NCBI GenBank assembly: GCA_041300525.1
Contig: JBGLNJ010000001.1
Span: 806,001-870,000 of the forward strand
DNA length: 64,000 nucleotides
From: JBGLNJ01 sp041300525
GTDB lineage: Bacteria > Chloroflexota > Anaerolineae > Fen-1058
Direction of reading: 5' to 3'
Made by a program: the position numbers and the translations under genes. The notes beneath the pieces were generated by a model. That model searched no databases, was not told the origin of the DNA, and saw nothing but the letters and a program-made list of their open reading frames with translations. Positions 1 to 7,457 of this stretch are shown piece after piece (position 1 is the stretch's first letter; the number at the start of each line of letters is the position of its first letter).

Positions 1-1
1 T

Positions 2-382
2 GCCCAACTGCGCGATTACCTCGCGCTGGCGCGTTCGCTCGGCTTGGGCGCGCTGACCGAAGTTCACGATGAGGCGGAACTCGACCGCGCGCTGGCGGCG
101 GAGGCGCGCATCATCGGCATCAACAATCGCAACCTGGCTGATTTTACCGTTAGCCTGGCGACGACAGAGCGGCTCGCGCCGCGCATCCCGCCCGGAAAAA
201 TCATCGTGGCTGAGAGCGCCATCTTTACCCGTGCAGATGTTGAGCGTGTCGCGCGAGCGGGCGCGCACGCGGCGCTCGTCGGTGAAGCCTTGATGCGCGC
301 GGGAGACGTGGGGGCGAAAGTCAAGGAACTGTGCCAGGTCGCGTTTTGCCTCCTGCACCTTGCGCCCTGCGATTTGAGTTGA
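2..382 (+). CDS. trpC: Indole-3-glycerol-phosphate synthase, C-terminal part
   Basis: The reading frame is open from the left edge, so the N-terminal half lies outside the window. TrpC closes the indole ring in tryptophan synthesis, converting CdRP to indole-3-glycerol phosphate on a TIM barrel. The visible part contains the family's late-barrel motifs: a GALTEVH strand, then IIGINNRNL, then IVAESAIFTRADVE and ALVGEALMRAGD, the last being the phosphate-binding loop. The tail after the GEALM motif (about 30 residues ending LAPCDLS) is longer than usual and not conserved. The stop is 6 bases before trpF, so the two are cotranscribed. Confidence 0.93.
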   Translation, partial: AQLRDYLALARSLGLGALTEVHDEAELDRALAAEARIIGINNRNLADFTVSLATTERLAPRIPPGKIIVAESAIFTRADVERVARAGAHAALVGEALMRAGDVGAKVKELCQVAFCLLHLAPCDLS

Positions 383-388
383 ACCAAT

Positions 389-1117
389 ATGACCTACGTC
401 AAAATCTGCGGCATCACGAATCTGGACGACGCACTGGCAGCGGCAGAGGCGGGCGCAGACCTGTTGGGCTTTGTGTTCTTTTCCCGCTCGCCGCGCTGCA
501 TTGACCTGGAACGCGCGGGCGAAATCGTCGCGGCGCTCAAGCGGCGTGGCAACGCTCTGCGTTTTGTCGGCGTGTTTGTGAACGAGCCGCTTGAGCGGGT
601 GCGCGCGATTGCGGCGACCGCCCAACTCGATGTGGCGCAACTGCACGGCGACGAATCGCCGGAGATGGTGAGTGACTTGTCATCGCTCGGAGTTGAAACT
701 CTGAGCTGCAAAACGACGCCGGATCAATCCGGCTTCCCAGCCTCATTCATGGGGCGCGGTAGATTGATCGCCGTGCGAGCATTGCGCCCGCGCCATGAAG
801 CCGAGGCGCAGGCACAGGTGGAAGAGTATCGCGCTGCGGTGAACGGGAACGTGCCCGCGTTCATCGTGGACGCCTTTGACACGCAGCGATTCGGCGGGAC
901 CGGCGCGCGCGCCGATTGGGACATTGCCGCGCGAATCGCGCGCGAGTTCCCCATCTTGTTGGCAGGTGGTTTGAATGTGGACAACGTCACGGAAGCCATT
1001 CGTGTCGTCCGACCCTGGGGCGTAGATGTGTCGTCCGGCGTCGAGCGCGCGCCGGGACTCAAAGACCAAGATAGAGTACGGCAGTTTGTTCGAGCGGCGA
1101 AAGGCGCACGTGGATGA
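389..1117 (+). CDS. trpF: Phosphoribosylanthranilate isomerase
   Basis: TrpF performs the Amadori rearrangement of phosphoribosylanthranilate to CdRP. The N-terminus MTYVKICGIT carries the catalytic cysteine (KICGI), followed by LGFVFFSRSPR. The catalytic aspartate is in FIVDAF near residue 161, and the phosphate-binding loops LLAGGLN and VDVSSGVE are present. At 242 residues it is about 35 longer than most TrpF proteins; the extra length sits between strands in the middle (around residues 105-150). It lies between trpC and trpB in the usual order. Confidence 0.96.
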   Translation: MTYVKICGITNLDDALAAAEAGADLLGFVFFSRSPRCIDLERAGEIVAALKRRGNALRFVGVFVNEPLERVRAIAATAQLDVAQLHGDESPEMVSDLSSLGVETLSCKTTPDQSGFPASFMGRGRLIAVRALRPRHEAEAQAQVEEYRAAVNGNVPAFIVDAFDTQRFGGTGARADWDIAARIAREFPILLAGGLNVDNVTEAIRVVRPWGVDVSSGVERAPGLKDQDRVRQFVRAAKGARG

Positions 1118-1171
1118 GGCGAAAGACGGGGGAAGAAAACTCTGATCCTTCGTCGGGAATTGCGAGGTGAC

Positions 1172-2347
1172 ATGAACGGACGATTCGGACCTTATGGGGG
1201 CCAGTTTGTCCCCGAAACACTGATGCCTGTGCTGGCAGAGTTGGAAGAATCGCTCAATGCGGCGCTGGCCGATCAAGAATTCTGCGCGCAACTGGCCGAC
1301 CTGGCCGCGCATTACTCGGGCCGGCCCACGCCGCTCTATTTTGCGCGGCGGCTGACGGAATATTGCGGCGGCGCGAAAATCTATCTCAAGCGTGAAGACC
1401 TGGCCCACACCGGCGCGCATAAAATCAACAACGCGCTCGGACAAGGGTTGCTGGCGCGGCGTATGGGCAAGGCGCGCATCGTGGCGGAAACAGGCGCGGG
1501 ACAGCACGGCGTCGCGTCGGCGGCAGTGTGCGCGATGCTCGGCCTTCAGTGCGTCGTCTACATGGGCACGGAAGACATGCGCCGTCAAGCGCCGAATGTG
1601 TTTCGCATGAAATTGCTGGGCGCCGAGGTGCGCCCGGTGGATGGCGGCAGCGCCACACTCAAGGATGCCATCAACGAAGCCATCCGCGATTGGGTGACGA
1701 ACGTCCGCGACACGCATTACCTGCTCGGCTCCGCGCTCGGCCCGCATCCTTATCCGATCATGGTGCGCGAATTTCAATCCGTCATCGGCCACGAGGCGCG
1801 CGCGCAAATCCTGGACGCGGAAGGCCGGCTGCCGGATTTGCTCATCGCGTGCGTCGGCGGCGGGTCGAATGCTATCGGTTTGTTTGATGCTTTCCGCGAC
1901 GACGACGTCGCCCTGCTCGGCGTCGAGGCGGGCGGATTGGGGATTGCCTCAGGCCAGCACGCGGCGCGGTTTGCCGAGGCGCGGCCTGGCGTGTTGCAGG
2001 GGACGTACACCTACGTCTTGCAAGACGACGACGGTCAGATTCGCGGCACGCACTCGGTTTCGGCCGGGTTGGACTATGCCGCCGTCGGCCCGGAGCACGC
2101 TTACTTGCGCGACACCGAGCGCTCGGGTTACACCTATGCCACCGACGATGAGGCGCTCAACGCGTTCGCCAAGCTGTCGCAGATCGAAGGCATCATCCCT
2201 GCGCTCGAATCGGCGCATGCAGTGGCGGAGACGATCAAGCGAGCGCCTATGATGAAGCGCGACCAGATTATCCTGGTGAATTTATCGGGGCGCGGCGACA
2301 AGGACTTGCAGACCGTTATGGATGCTGGAATGGCGAATGACGAATGA
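1172..2347 (+). CDS. trpB: Tryptophan synthase beta chain
   Basis: TrpB condenses indole with serine using PLP. The PLP lysine is in the motif LAHTGAHKINNALGQ, the glycine-rich phosphate loop is CVGGGSNAIG, and AETGAGQHG is intact. The start is placed at ATG 1172 because GAGGTG lies just upstream at 1164-1169 and the protein then begins NGRFGPYGGQFVPE, the normal TrpB1 start. Length is 391 residues, typical for the family. The gene follows trpF after a 54-base gap and precedes trpA by 56 bases. Confidence 0.97.
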   Translation: MNGRFGPYGGQFVPETLMPVLAELEESLNAALADQEFCAQLADLAAHYSGRPTPLYFARRLTEYCGGAKIYLKREDLAHTGAHKINNALGQGLLARRMGKARIVAETGAGQHGVASAAVCAMLGLQCVVYMGTEDMRRQAPNVFRMKLLGAEVRPVDGGSATLKDAINEAIRDWVTNVRDTHYLLGSALGPHPYPIMVREFQSVIGHEARAQILDAEGRLPDLLIACVGGGSNAIGLFDAFRDDDVALLGVEAGGLGIASGQHAARFAEARPGVLQGTYTYVLQDDDGQIRGTHSVSAGLDYAAVGPEHAYLRDTERSGYTYATDDEALNAFAKLSQIEGIIPALESAHAVAETIKRAPMMKRDQIILVNLSGRGDKDLQTVMDAGMANDE

Positions 2348-2403
2348 CGAAGGCATAGTTCATCTTTCGTCGTTCGTCCTTCGTCAGTCTTGATAGGAGA
2401 GGC

Positions 2404-3195
2404 ATGAGCCGATTAGACGAAACTTTCGCCCGATTGAAAACGGAACGTCGCGCGGCGTTGATGCCATACCTGCCGCTCGGATTCCCGACGCTGGACGTGT
2501 CTCGGCAACTGATTCGCGCGGCAGCCGACGCGGGCGCAGATGTCATTGAACTGGGCGTCCCTTTCAGCGACCCGTTGGCGGACGGCCCGGTGATTCAACG
2601 CGCCACATACGCCGCGCTGCAAAACGGCATGACGCTGGCGGAATGTTTCGAGATGGCGCGTAAAGCGCGCCAGGCGGGCGTGACGGTTCCTCTCGTCTTG
2701 ATGGGCTATTACAATCCCATCTTGCGATTCGGCGTCGAAGCATGCGCGCGCGCAGCGCAAGACGCGGGCGCGGACGGCTTTATCGTGCCGGATTTGCCGC
2801 CTGAAGAAGCGGGCGCGTTGGACGCAGCCTGCCGTGCCCGTGAACTCGATTTGATTTTTCTGGCCGCGCCGACGAGCACGGCTGAACGATTGCGCCTCAT
2901 CGCTGAGGCGACGCGCGGGTTCATGTACCTGGTGTCCGTCGTCGGCGTCACGGGCGCGCGAGAGCGGATGGCCGCCGACCTCACCGAATTTGTGGCGCGC
3001 GTGCGGACCGCCACGACGAAACCGGTGTGCGTGGGCTTTGGCATCGCCAACGCAGAGACGGCGCGAGCCGTCGCCGGATGCGCGGACGGCGTGATCGTGG
3101 GCAGCGCGCTCGTCTCGCGGATTGGGGAAGCCGAGCACGCAGTTCGTGCGGCTCAACAGTTCATCGCAGAATTGCGCGCGGCGATAGATGCTTGA
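2404..3195 (+). CDS. trpA: Tryptophan synthase alpha chain
   Basis: TrpA cleaves indole-3-glycerol phosphate and channels indole to TrpB. The 263-residue protein has MPYLPLGFP, the catalytic glutamate in VIELGVPFSDPLADGPVIQ, the catalytic aspartate in DGFIVPDLPPEE, and the phosphate loops SVVGVTGAR, VGFGIAN and GVIVGSALV. GGAGAG lies just before the ATG. The stop codon overlaps the -35 box of the next promoter. Confidence 0.97.
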   Translation: MSRLDETFARLKTERRAALMPYLPLGFPTLDVSRQLIRAAADAGADVIELGVPFSDPLADGPVIQRATYAALQNGMTLAECFEMARKARQAGVTVPLVLMGYYNPILRFGVEACARAAQDAGADGFIVPDLPPEEAGALDAACRARELDLIFLAAPTSTAERLRLIAEATRGFMYLVSVVGVTGARERMAADLTEFVARVRTATTKPVCVGFGIANAETARAVAGCADGVIVGSALVSRIGEAEHAVRAAQQFIAELRAAIDA

Positions 3196-3219
3196 CAAAG
3201 AGATATGATGTGGTAAACT
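3192..3219 (+). promoter_or_regulatory. Promoter of the aromatic (aroH-tyrA-pheA-aroF-aroA) operon
   Basis: A perfect -35 box TTGACA (3192-3197) overlaps the trpA stop codon. A -10 box TAAACT (3214-3219) follows after 16 bases. Transcription would start about 15 bases upstream of the ribosome site of the leader peptide at 3241. This allows the aro genes to be controlled separately from the trp genes in front of them. Confidence 0.7.
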
Positions 3220-3240
3220 ACTGCCCACTTGAGGCCTGTC

Positions 3241-3330
3241 ATGCCGAGACTCTATTCGACCTTTGCGTTTTATTATTACTTTTATTTTACCGCCATAGCG
3301 CGGGGTCGAATCGTCACGCCGAACGACTAG
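3241..3330 (+). CDS. Phe/Tyr-rich leader peptide of an attenuator
   Basis: A 29-codon frame starts at ATG 3241, six bases after a GAGG ribosome site, and ends at TAG 3328-3330. Residues 8-16 read FAFYYYFYF: eight of nine are Phe or Tyr, and the peptide has nine aromatic residues in all (five Tyr, four Phe). It sits between a strong promoter and a Rho-independent terminator, ahead of genes that make Phe and Tyr. This is the arrangement of pheL-type transcription attenuation: a ribosome stalling at the aromatic codons would prevent terminator formation. The sequence is seen directly; the mechanism is inferred from the analogy. It is too short for ordinary gene callers. Confidence 0.85.
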   Translation: MPRLYSTFAFYYYFYFTAIARGRIVTPND

Positions 3331-3338
3331 GCTAGTCG
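3324..3338 (+). promoter_or_regulatory. Palindrome at the leader stop codon
   Basis: CGACTAG and CTAGTCG are perfect inverted 7-mers separated by one base. They span the leader stop codon and sit just ahead of the terminator. It could be a pause hairpin or part of the alternative folds of the attenuator. A formal RNA fold is needed to say which. Confidence 0.4.
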
Positions 3339-3348
3339 AACGAGATTC

Positions 3349-3384
3349 AAAAGAGCGTGGGATTTCAACCCCACGCTCTTTTTG
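3349..3384 (+). terminator. Attenuator terminator before aroH
   Basis: AAAGAGCGTGGG and CCCACGCTCTTT form a 12-bp stem with a loop of about 8 bases, followed by a run of T residues. It lies 18 bases after the leader-peptide stop and about 100 bases before aroH. Its position makes it the regulated terminator of the aro operon rather than the end of trpA. Confidence 0.85.
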
Positions 3385-3404
3385 TTTATCTTTTTCCATC
3401 GTCA

Positions 3405-3461
3405 CCCTTGCGAAGGTTTTCGCTGATTTCGCAGCGGACGCCGGGCCAACCTTCGCAAGGG
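3405..3461. repeat. Nested inverted repeat upstream of aroH
   Basis: Perfect 14-base arms (3405-3418 and 3448-3461; CCCTTGCGAAGGTT and its complement) enclose a second small hairpin, CGCTG/CAGCG at 3421-3425 and 3432-3436. There is no T tract. It lies in the transcribed leader between the attenuator and aroH and looks like a REP-type dispersed palindrome. Confidence 0.7.
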
Positions 3462-3481
3462 CGGTTCCTGGGAGTTTCAGC

Positions 3482-3847
3482 ATGGCTTTGCGTGGAATCC
3501 GTGGCGCGACGACGGCGCGAGAAAACACCAGCGAGGCGATTCTGGATGCGACGCGTGAACTGCTCGACGCCCTAATCCAGGCGAACAATCTGTGCGCGGC
3601 GGACATTGCCAGCATCTATTTCACGGTGACGCCAGACCTGGACGCCGCGTTCCCGGCGGCGGCCGCGCGGAGCCTGGGGTGGAGTGACGTCGCCCTGCTC
3701 GACGCGCAGGCTCCGCGCGTGACGAATGACGTGCCCCGTTGCATCCGCGTGCTGATTCATTGGAACACCGACCGGGCTGACCACGACGTCCGGCACGTGT
3801 ATTTGCACGGCGCATGCGTTTTGAGGCCCGACCGCGCCGGTGATTGA
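3482..3847 (+). CDS. aroH: Chorismate mutase, AroH type
   Basis: AroH-class chorismate mutases are small trimeric pseudo-alpha/beta-barrel enzymes that turn chorismate into prephenate. The 121-residue protein has the N-terminal RGIRGATT (substrate arginine), FTVTPDLDAAFPA, RCIRVL (the second active-site arginine, R89 here) and the C-terminal VRHVYL...VLRPD. The glutamate that normally follows in the segment before VPRC (Glu78 in Bacillus subtilis AroH) aligns with Ala77. GGGAG precedes the ATG. First gene of the aro operon. Confidence 0.92.
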   Translation: MALRGIRGATTARENTSEAILDATRELLDALIQANNLCAADIASIYFTVTPDLDAAFPAAAARSLGWSDVALLDAQAPRVTNDVPRCIRVLIHWNTDRADHDVRHVYLHGACVLRPDRAGD

Positions 3848-3910
3848 ATCGGAGGCCGAAATGGTTTCGAGTCGCGCGACCAGCGTGGCTGAAGCGATTG
3901 GGCGGACAGC

Positions 3911-4783
3911 GTGAAGGAGCCTCCCTTTTCACTGCGCGATGCGACGGTCGCCATCGTCGGCCTCGGCTTGATGGGCGGCTCGTTGGCGATGGCGCTGCGC
4001 GCCCGGAACGCTTGCCGGAAAATCCTGGGCATCACTCGCAACGCTGCCGCGCGCCAGGCGATTCTTTCCGGCGCGGTCGTAGATGCAGCCAGTGCGGATT
4101 TGACTCTGGCTGCCGAGGCAGATGTCATCATCTTGGCGACGCCGGTGCGCGCCATTCTCGACCAACTCCCGCAGGTCGGCGCAATCGCGCGCGGGGGAGC
4201 TATCATTATGGACTTTGGGTCTACTAAACTCGAAATCACTCACGCGATGGAAGCCTTGCCGGCTCACGTCGAACCGGTCGGCGCGCACCCGATGTGCGGC
4301 AAAGAAATGTTCGGGTTCGATGCCGCCGACGCGGACCTGTATCGCAATGCTGTGTTTGTCTTGACGCCGCTCGCCCGGGCATCCGCTTCCACCCTGGCTT
4401 TTGCGGAATCACTTGCCGTCATGCTGGGCGCGCGTCCTGTCGTTCTCGACCCGGCGCGGCACGATAAAATCGTCGCGGCCATCAGCCATCTGCCTTTTGC
4501 GCTGGCCGCAACGCTGATGACGACCGCCAATGAACTCGCCCGCGCCGATGATTCGTTGTACGTTCTGGCCGCGAGCGGTTTCCGCGATACTTCGCGCCTG
4601 GCTGCCGGCGATACGACGATGATGCTCGACATCCTGCTGACCAACCACGAAAACGTGGCCGCCACGCTGCGTGCTTACGCGCAGCATCTGGACGAGCTGG
4701 CCGAGTTGATTGACCGGCAAGACGAGACTGCGCTGTGCGCCATTTTGCAGGACGCAGCCATGAAACGTCGCCGTCTCTTTTGA
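3911..4783 (+). CDS. tyrA: Prephenate dehydrogenase
   Basis: TyrA oxidatively decarboxylates prephenate to 4-hydroxyphenylpyruvate for tyrosine. The N-terminal Rossmann fold has IVGLGLMGGSLA, and the catalytic histidine is in VGAHPMCGKE near residue 120. The helical C-terminal domain includes AISHLPFALAATL. The GTG at 3911 is taken as start because an in-frame stop lies just upstream; the ribosome site is weak. At 290 residues it has the core domains but no ACT domain. It lies 63 bases after aroH. Confidence 0.94.
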   Translation: MKEPPFSLRDATVAIVGLGLMGGSLAMALRARNACRKILGITRNAAARQAILSGAVVDAASADLTLAAEADVIILATPVRAILDQLPQVGAIARGGAIIMDFGSTKLEITHAMEALPAHVEPVGAHPMCGKEMFGFDAADADLYRNAVFVLTPLARASASTLAFAESLAVMLGARPVVLDPARHDKIVAAISHLPFALAATLMTTANELARADDSLYVLAASGFRDTSRLAAGDTTMMLDILLTNHENVAATLRAYAQHLDELAELIDRQDETALCAILQDAAMKRRRLF

Positions 4784-4815
4784 TTTCGGATTCGGAAATT
4801 CAGCGGAGGAGAAAC

Positions 4816-5652
4816 GTGACACGAGTAACTTTTCAAGGCGTCGCCGGAGCTTATTCGGAGGAGGCCACCCGCCAGTTCTTTGGCTCGGAGGTGGAAGGCG
4901 TTCCGTGCAAGAGACTGGAGGACATGTTCGCTGCTGTGGAAAGCGGCGATGCCACCTATGGAATGTTGCCAGTGGAGAACGCCGTCGCCGGTTCCGTGAC
5001 CGGGTCCTACGAACTGCTGATGGAGCACGACTTGCGCGTCCGGGCCGAGGTGATTTTCCGCGTGCGCCACATGCTGATGGCCGCACCGGGCGCCAAGATA
5101 GGCGACCTGAAGCGCGTGCGGTCGCACCCGCAGGCGTTAGCCCAGTGCGAACGATACCTGATTCGCCGTGGTTTGGAGCCTGTGCCCGCTTTTGACACAG
5201 CCGGCAGCGCGCGCGACTTGGCTCAGAATCCCGAACTGGAGACCGGCGCCGTCGCCGGCGCGCTGGCCGCCGAGTTGTACGGCCTGGAGATTCTCGACCG
5301 AGGCATCGAGGACCTGGCTTTTAACTACACTCGTTTCTTCGTTCTGGGCCTGGAAGATCCGTCCCGTTCCCAGCGCAGCAAGACCTCGCTCGTGTTCACC
5401 ACGCGACACCAACCCGGCGCCTTGTACGAAAGCCTGGGCGAGTTTGCCAGGCGCGGCGTCAATCTATCCAAGATCGAGTCGCGCCCCCGCCGCAACCAGC
5501 CGTGGCAATACCTCTTTTACTTGGACTTTGAAGGCCATTGGCAAGACCCGCAATGCGAGGCGGCGATCATGGCGTTGTTGCGCCGTTCTTCGTTCGTCAA
5601 ATTGCTCGGCTCTTACCCGGCGGCGACGACGCCGGTAGACGATGAGCCGTAA
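4816..5652 (+). CDS. pheA: Prephenate dehydratase with ACT domain
   Basis: The enzyme dehydrates and decarboxylates prephenate to phenylpyruvate. GTG 4816 is chosen because GGAGGAG (4805-4811) sits just before it and the protein then starts TRVTFQGVAGAYSEEA. The periplasmic-binding-like catalytic domain (about 1-185) has YGMLPVENAVAGSV and the catalytic Thr-Arg-Phe in YTRFFVLG. The C-terminal ACT domain (about 195-275, with ESRP) is the usual phenylalanine-sensing part. No chorismate mutase domain is fused, consistent with the separate aroH. Confidence 0.95.
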   Translation: MTRVTFQGVAGAYSEEATRQFFGSEVEGVPCKRLEDMFAAVESGDATYGMLPVENAVAGSVTGSYELLMEHDLRVRAEVIFRVRHMLMAAPGAKIGDLKRVRSHPQALAQCERYLIRRGLEPVPAFDTAGSARDLAQNPELETGAVAGALAAELYGLEILDRGIEDLAFNYTRFFVLGLEDPSRSQRSKTSLVFTTRHQPGALYESLGEFARRGVNLSKIESRPRRNQPWQYLFYLDFEGHWQDPQCEAAIMALLRRSSFVKLLGSYPAATTPVDDEP

Positions 5653-5665
5653 GGAGGGCCCCAGC

Positions 5666-6700
5666 ATGTCAAAAGGTGAAACCAATATCATCATCGTGAT
5701 GCGCAAAGGCGCGATGGCTCGCCAGATCGCCAACGTCATCGCCCGCGTCGAGCAGATGGGGTGTCAGACGTATATCTCGGAAGGCGAGGAGCACACCACT
5801 ATCGGCGTCGTCGGCAACGGTCGCCCCCTGAATCGCGAGCAGATCGAGCTGATGGATGGCGTCGAGCGAACGGTGCCCATCCTGCGGCCTTTCAGACTGG
5901 CCAGCCGCGAGTTCCACCCGCAAGACACGGTCGTCCCGATCAACGGGATCGCGGTCGGCGGCGAGCGGGTGATTGTGATGGCCGGCCCGTGCGCTGTCGA
6001 AAGCCGCGAGCAACTGATGGAGACTGCGCGCGCCGTAAAGTCAGCCGGGGCGCACGTCTTGCGCGGTGGGGCGTTCAAGCCGCGCTCTTCTCCTTATAGT
6101 TTCCAGGGCTTGGGTGAGGAGGGCCTAAAGCTGCTGGCCCAGGCGCGCGAGGAGACAGGGCTTCCCGTCGTCACCGAAGTGATGGACTCCGACACCGTGC
6201 CGCTGGTCACCACTTACGCCGACATTCTCCAGATCGGCGCGCGCAACATGCAAAACTATTCGTTGCTGCACGCGGTCGGCCAGGCGCAGCGGCCGGTGCT
6301 GCTCAAGCGTGGCTTGATGTCCACCATCGAGGAATTGTTGATGGCCGCCGAGTACATTCTCTCTCACGGCAACAACCGCATCATCCTGTGCGAGCGCGGC
6401 ATCCGCACCTTTGAGCCTTATACGCGCAACACACTCGACATCAGCGCCGTGCCGTTGATCAAACAACTCTCCCATCTGCCGGTGATCGTTGACCCCAGCC
6501 ATGCGACGGGCAAGTGGGAATTGGTCGAGCCGGTCTCGCGGGCGGCTGTGGCAGCCGGAGCCGACGGGCTGGAGATCGAGGTGCATCCCCATCCCGAAGA
6601 AGCGCTCTCGGATGGCGCGCAATCCCTCAAACCGGCGCGTTTCGCCGCGCTGATGGAGAGCCTGCGGCCTATCGCGCAAGCCGTGGGACGGAGGATGTGA
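5666..6700 (+). CDS. aroF: 3-deoxy-7-phosphoheptulonate (DAHP) synthase, type I beta
   Basis: DAHP synthase joins PEP and erythrose 4-phosphate in the first step of the shikimate pathway. ATG 5666 follows a strong AAGGAGGG at 5651-5658, which overlaps the pheA stop. An N-terminal ferredoxin-like regulatory domain (about 1-90, starting with IIIVMRKGAMARQI) precedes the TIM barrel with AGPCAVESREQL, LRGGAFKPRSSPYSFQG, KRGLMSTIEE and IVDPSHATG. The 344-residue length fits the Thermotoga-type enzyme, in which the N-domain mediates Tyr/Phe feedback. This would complement the attenuator. Confidence 0.95.
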   Translation: MSKGETNIIIVMRKGAMARQIANVIARVEQMGCQTYISEGEEHTTIGVVGNGRPLNREQIELMDGVERTVPILRPFRLASREFHPQDTVVPINGIAVGGERVIVMAGPCAVESREQLMETARAVKSAGAHVLRGGAFKPRSSPYSFQGLGEEGLKLLAQAREETGLPVVTEVMDSDTVPLVTTYADILQIGARNMQNYSLLHAVGQAQRPVLLKRGLMSTIEELLMAAEYILSHGNNRIILCERGIRTFEPYTRNTLDISAVPLIKQLSHLPVIVDPSHATGKWELVEPVSRAAVAAGADGLEIEVHPHPEEALSDGAQSLKPARFAALMESLRPIAQAVGRRM

Positions 6701-6777
6701 CGGTGGATTTTAGGAGAGTGCAATTAAGGGGGCAATGTCGCCGTTTGAGATTGGAGATTTTAGATTTGGGAGCATCC

Positions 6778-7398
6778 ATGTCTGAATTGCATATCTCTCC
6801 CGCGAATCACTCGCTGCACGGGAGCATCCGCGTCCCTGCCGACAAGTCCATCTCGCACCGCGCGGCGATCTTGGGCGCGCTCGCGGAGGGTGACTTCTAC
6901 GTCGAAAACTTTTTGCCCAGCCAGACGACGCAGGCCACGGTGAATTGCTTGCGCGGCCTGGGCGCTGCGATTGAGCAGCCTGATCCCAACACACTCGTCA
7001 TTCACGGACACGGATTGCGGGGTTTGCGTGAGCCGAACGACGTCTTGTTTTGCGAAGGGTCCGGCACGACGATGCGGCTGTTGGCGGGGATTTGCGCCGG
7101 GCAAGATTTTCTCTCCGTCCTCGACGGCGCGCCCGCGCTCAAACGCCGCCCGATGGCGCGCGTTGTCAATCCGCTGCGTGAGATGGGCGCAACGATTCTG
7201 GCCCGTGATGGCGGACGCTTGCCTCCGCTCGCCATTCATGGCGGCCACCTGCGCGGCATTGACTCGACCTTGCCAGTGGCCAGCGCGCAAGTCAAATCGG
7301 CGCTCTTGCTCGCGGGCCTGTTCGCCGACGCGCCGATGACTGTGCGTGAGCATCGTAAGCTGTGCCGGCCATCTCGCCTTTGCCGATCTGATTTCTAA
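6778..7398 (+). CDS. aroA: EPSP synthase, truncated after about 190 codons
   Basis: The start MSELHISP is followed by the phosphoenolpyruvate-site motif ADKSISHRAAI, then GSGTTMRLLAG and LDGAPALKRRPM, all typical of 5-enolpyruvylshikimate-3-phosphate synthase. After TVRE (base 7350) homology stops and 16 unrelated residues lead to a stop. The remaining 230 or so residues, including the whole second half of the catalytic cleft, are absent, so this copy cannot work. Sequence from 7351 on belongs to a gene on the opposite strand. Either an inversion or an assembly chimera broke it. GGAGC-like sequence lies before the ATG; the gap from aroF is 77 bases. Confidence 0.9.
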   Translation: MSELHISPANHSLHGSIRVPADKSISHRAAILGALAEGDFYVENFLPSQTTQATVNCLRGLGAAIEQPDPNTLVIHGHGLRGLREPNDVLFCEGSGTTMRLLAGICAGQDFLSVLDGAPALKRRPMARVVNPLREMGATILARDGGRLPPLAIHGGHLRGIDSTLPVASAQVKSALLLAGLFADAPMTVREHRKLCRPSRLCRSDF

Positions 7399-7432
7399 AC
7401 AATGCTTTGAGCTCCTCGTACCAATCGGGCAT
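7351..7432 (-). CDS. N-terminal fragment resembling class II diterpene cyclases
   Basis: On the minus strand an ATG at 7432, with GGAG at a proper distance upstream, begins MPDWYEELKALF and reaches GEMAGTAYD, where it meets the broken aroA at 7350/7351. Class II diterpene cyclases such as mycobacterial Rv3377c begin the same way, with a short helix followed by S(S/G)TAYDTAWVA. Only 27 codons remain, so the identification is tentative. The start is 25 bases downstream of the HTH gene, suggesting cotranscription. A homologue of the Rv3377c partner enzyme Rv3378c lies on the same strand at 14.3-15.2 kb. Confidence 0.5.
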
Positions 7433-7457
7433 GAATTTGCTCCATGGGGGGCAAGTT

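Noticed and set aside
3349..3384. Terminator taken simply as the end of the trp operon
   Set aside because: A promoter and an aromatic leader peptide lie between trpA and the terminator, so it is better explained as the aro attenuator.
743..3615. Long minus-strand open frames (743-1807 and 2413-3615) opposite the trp genes
   Set aside because: They are antisense to trpF/trpB/trpA, have Arg/His/Ala-rich composition and no family motifs; they are by-products of high-GC coding DNA.
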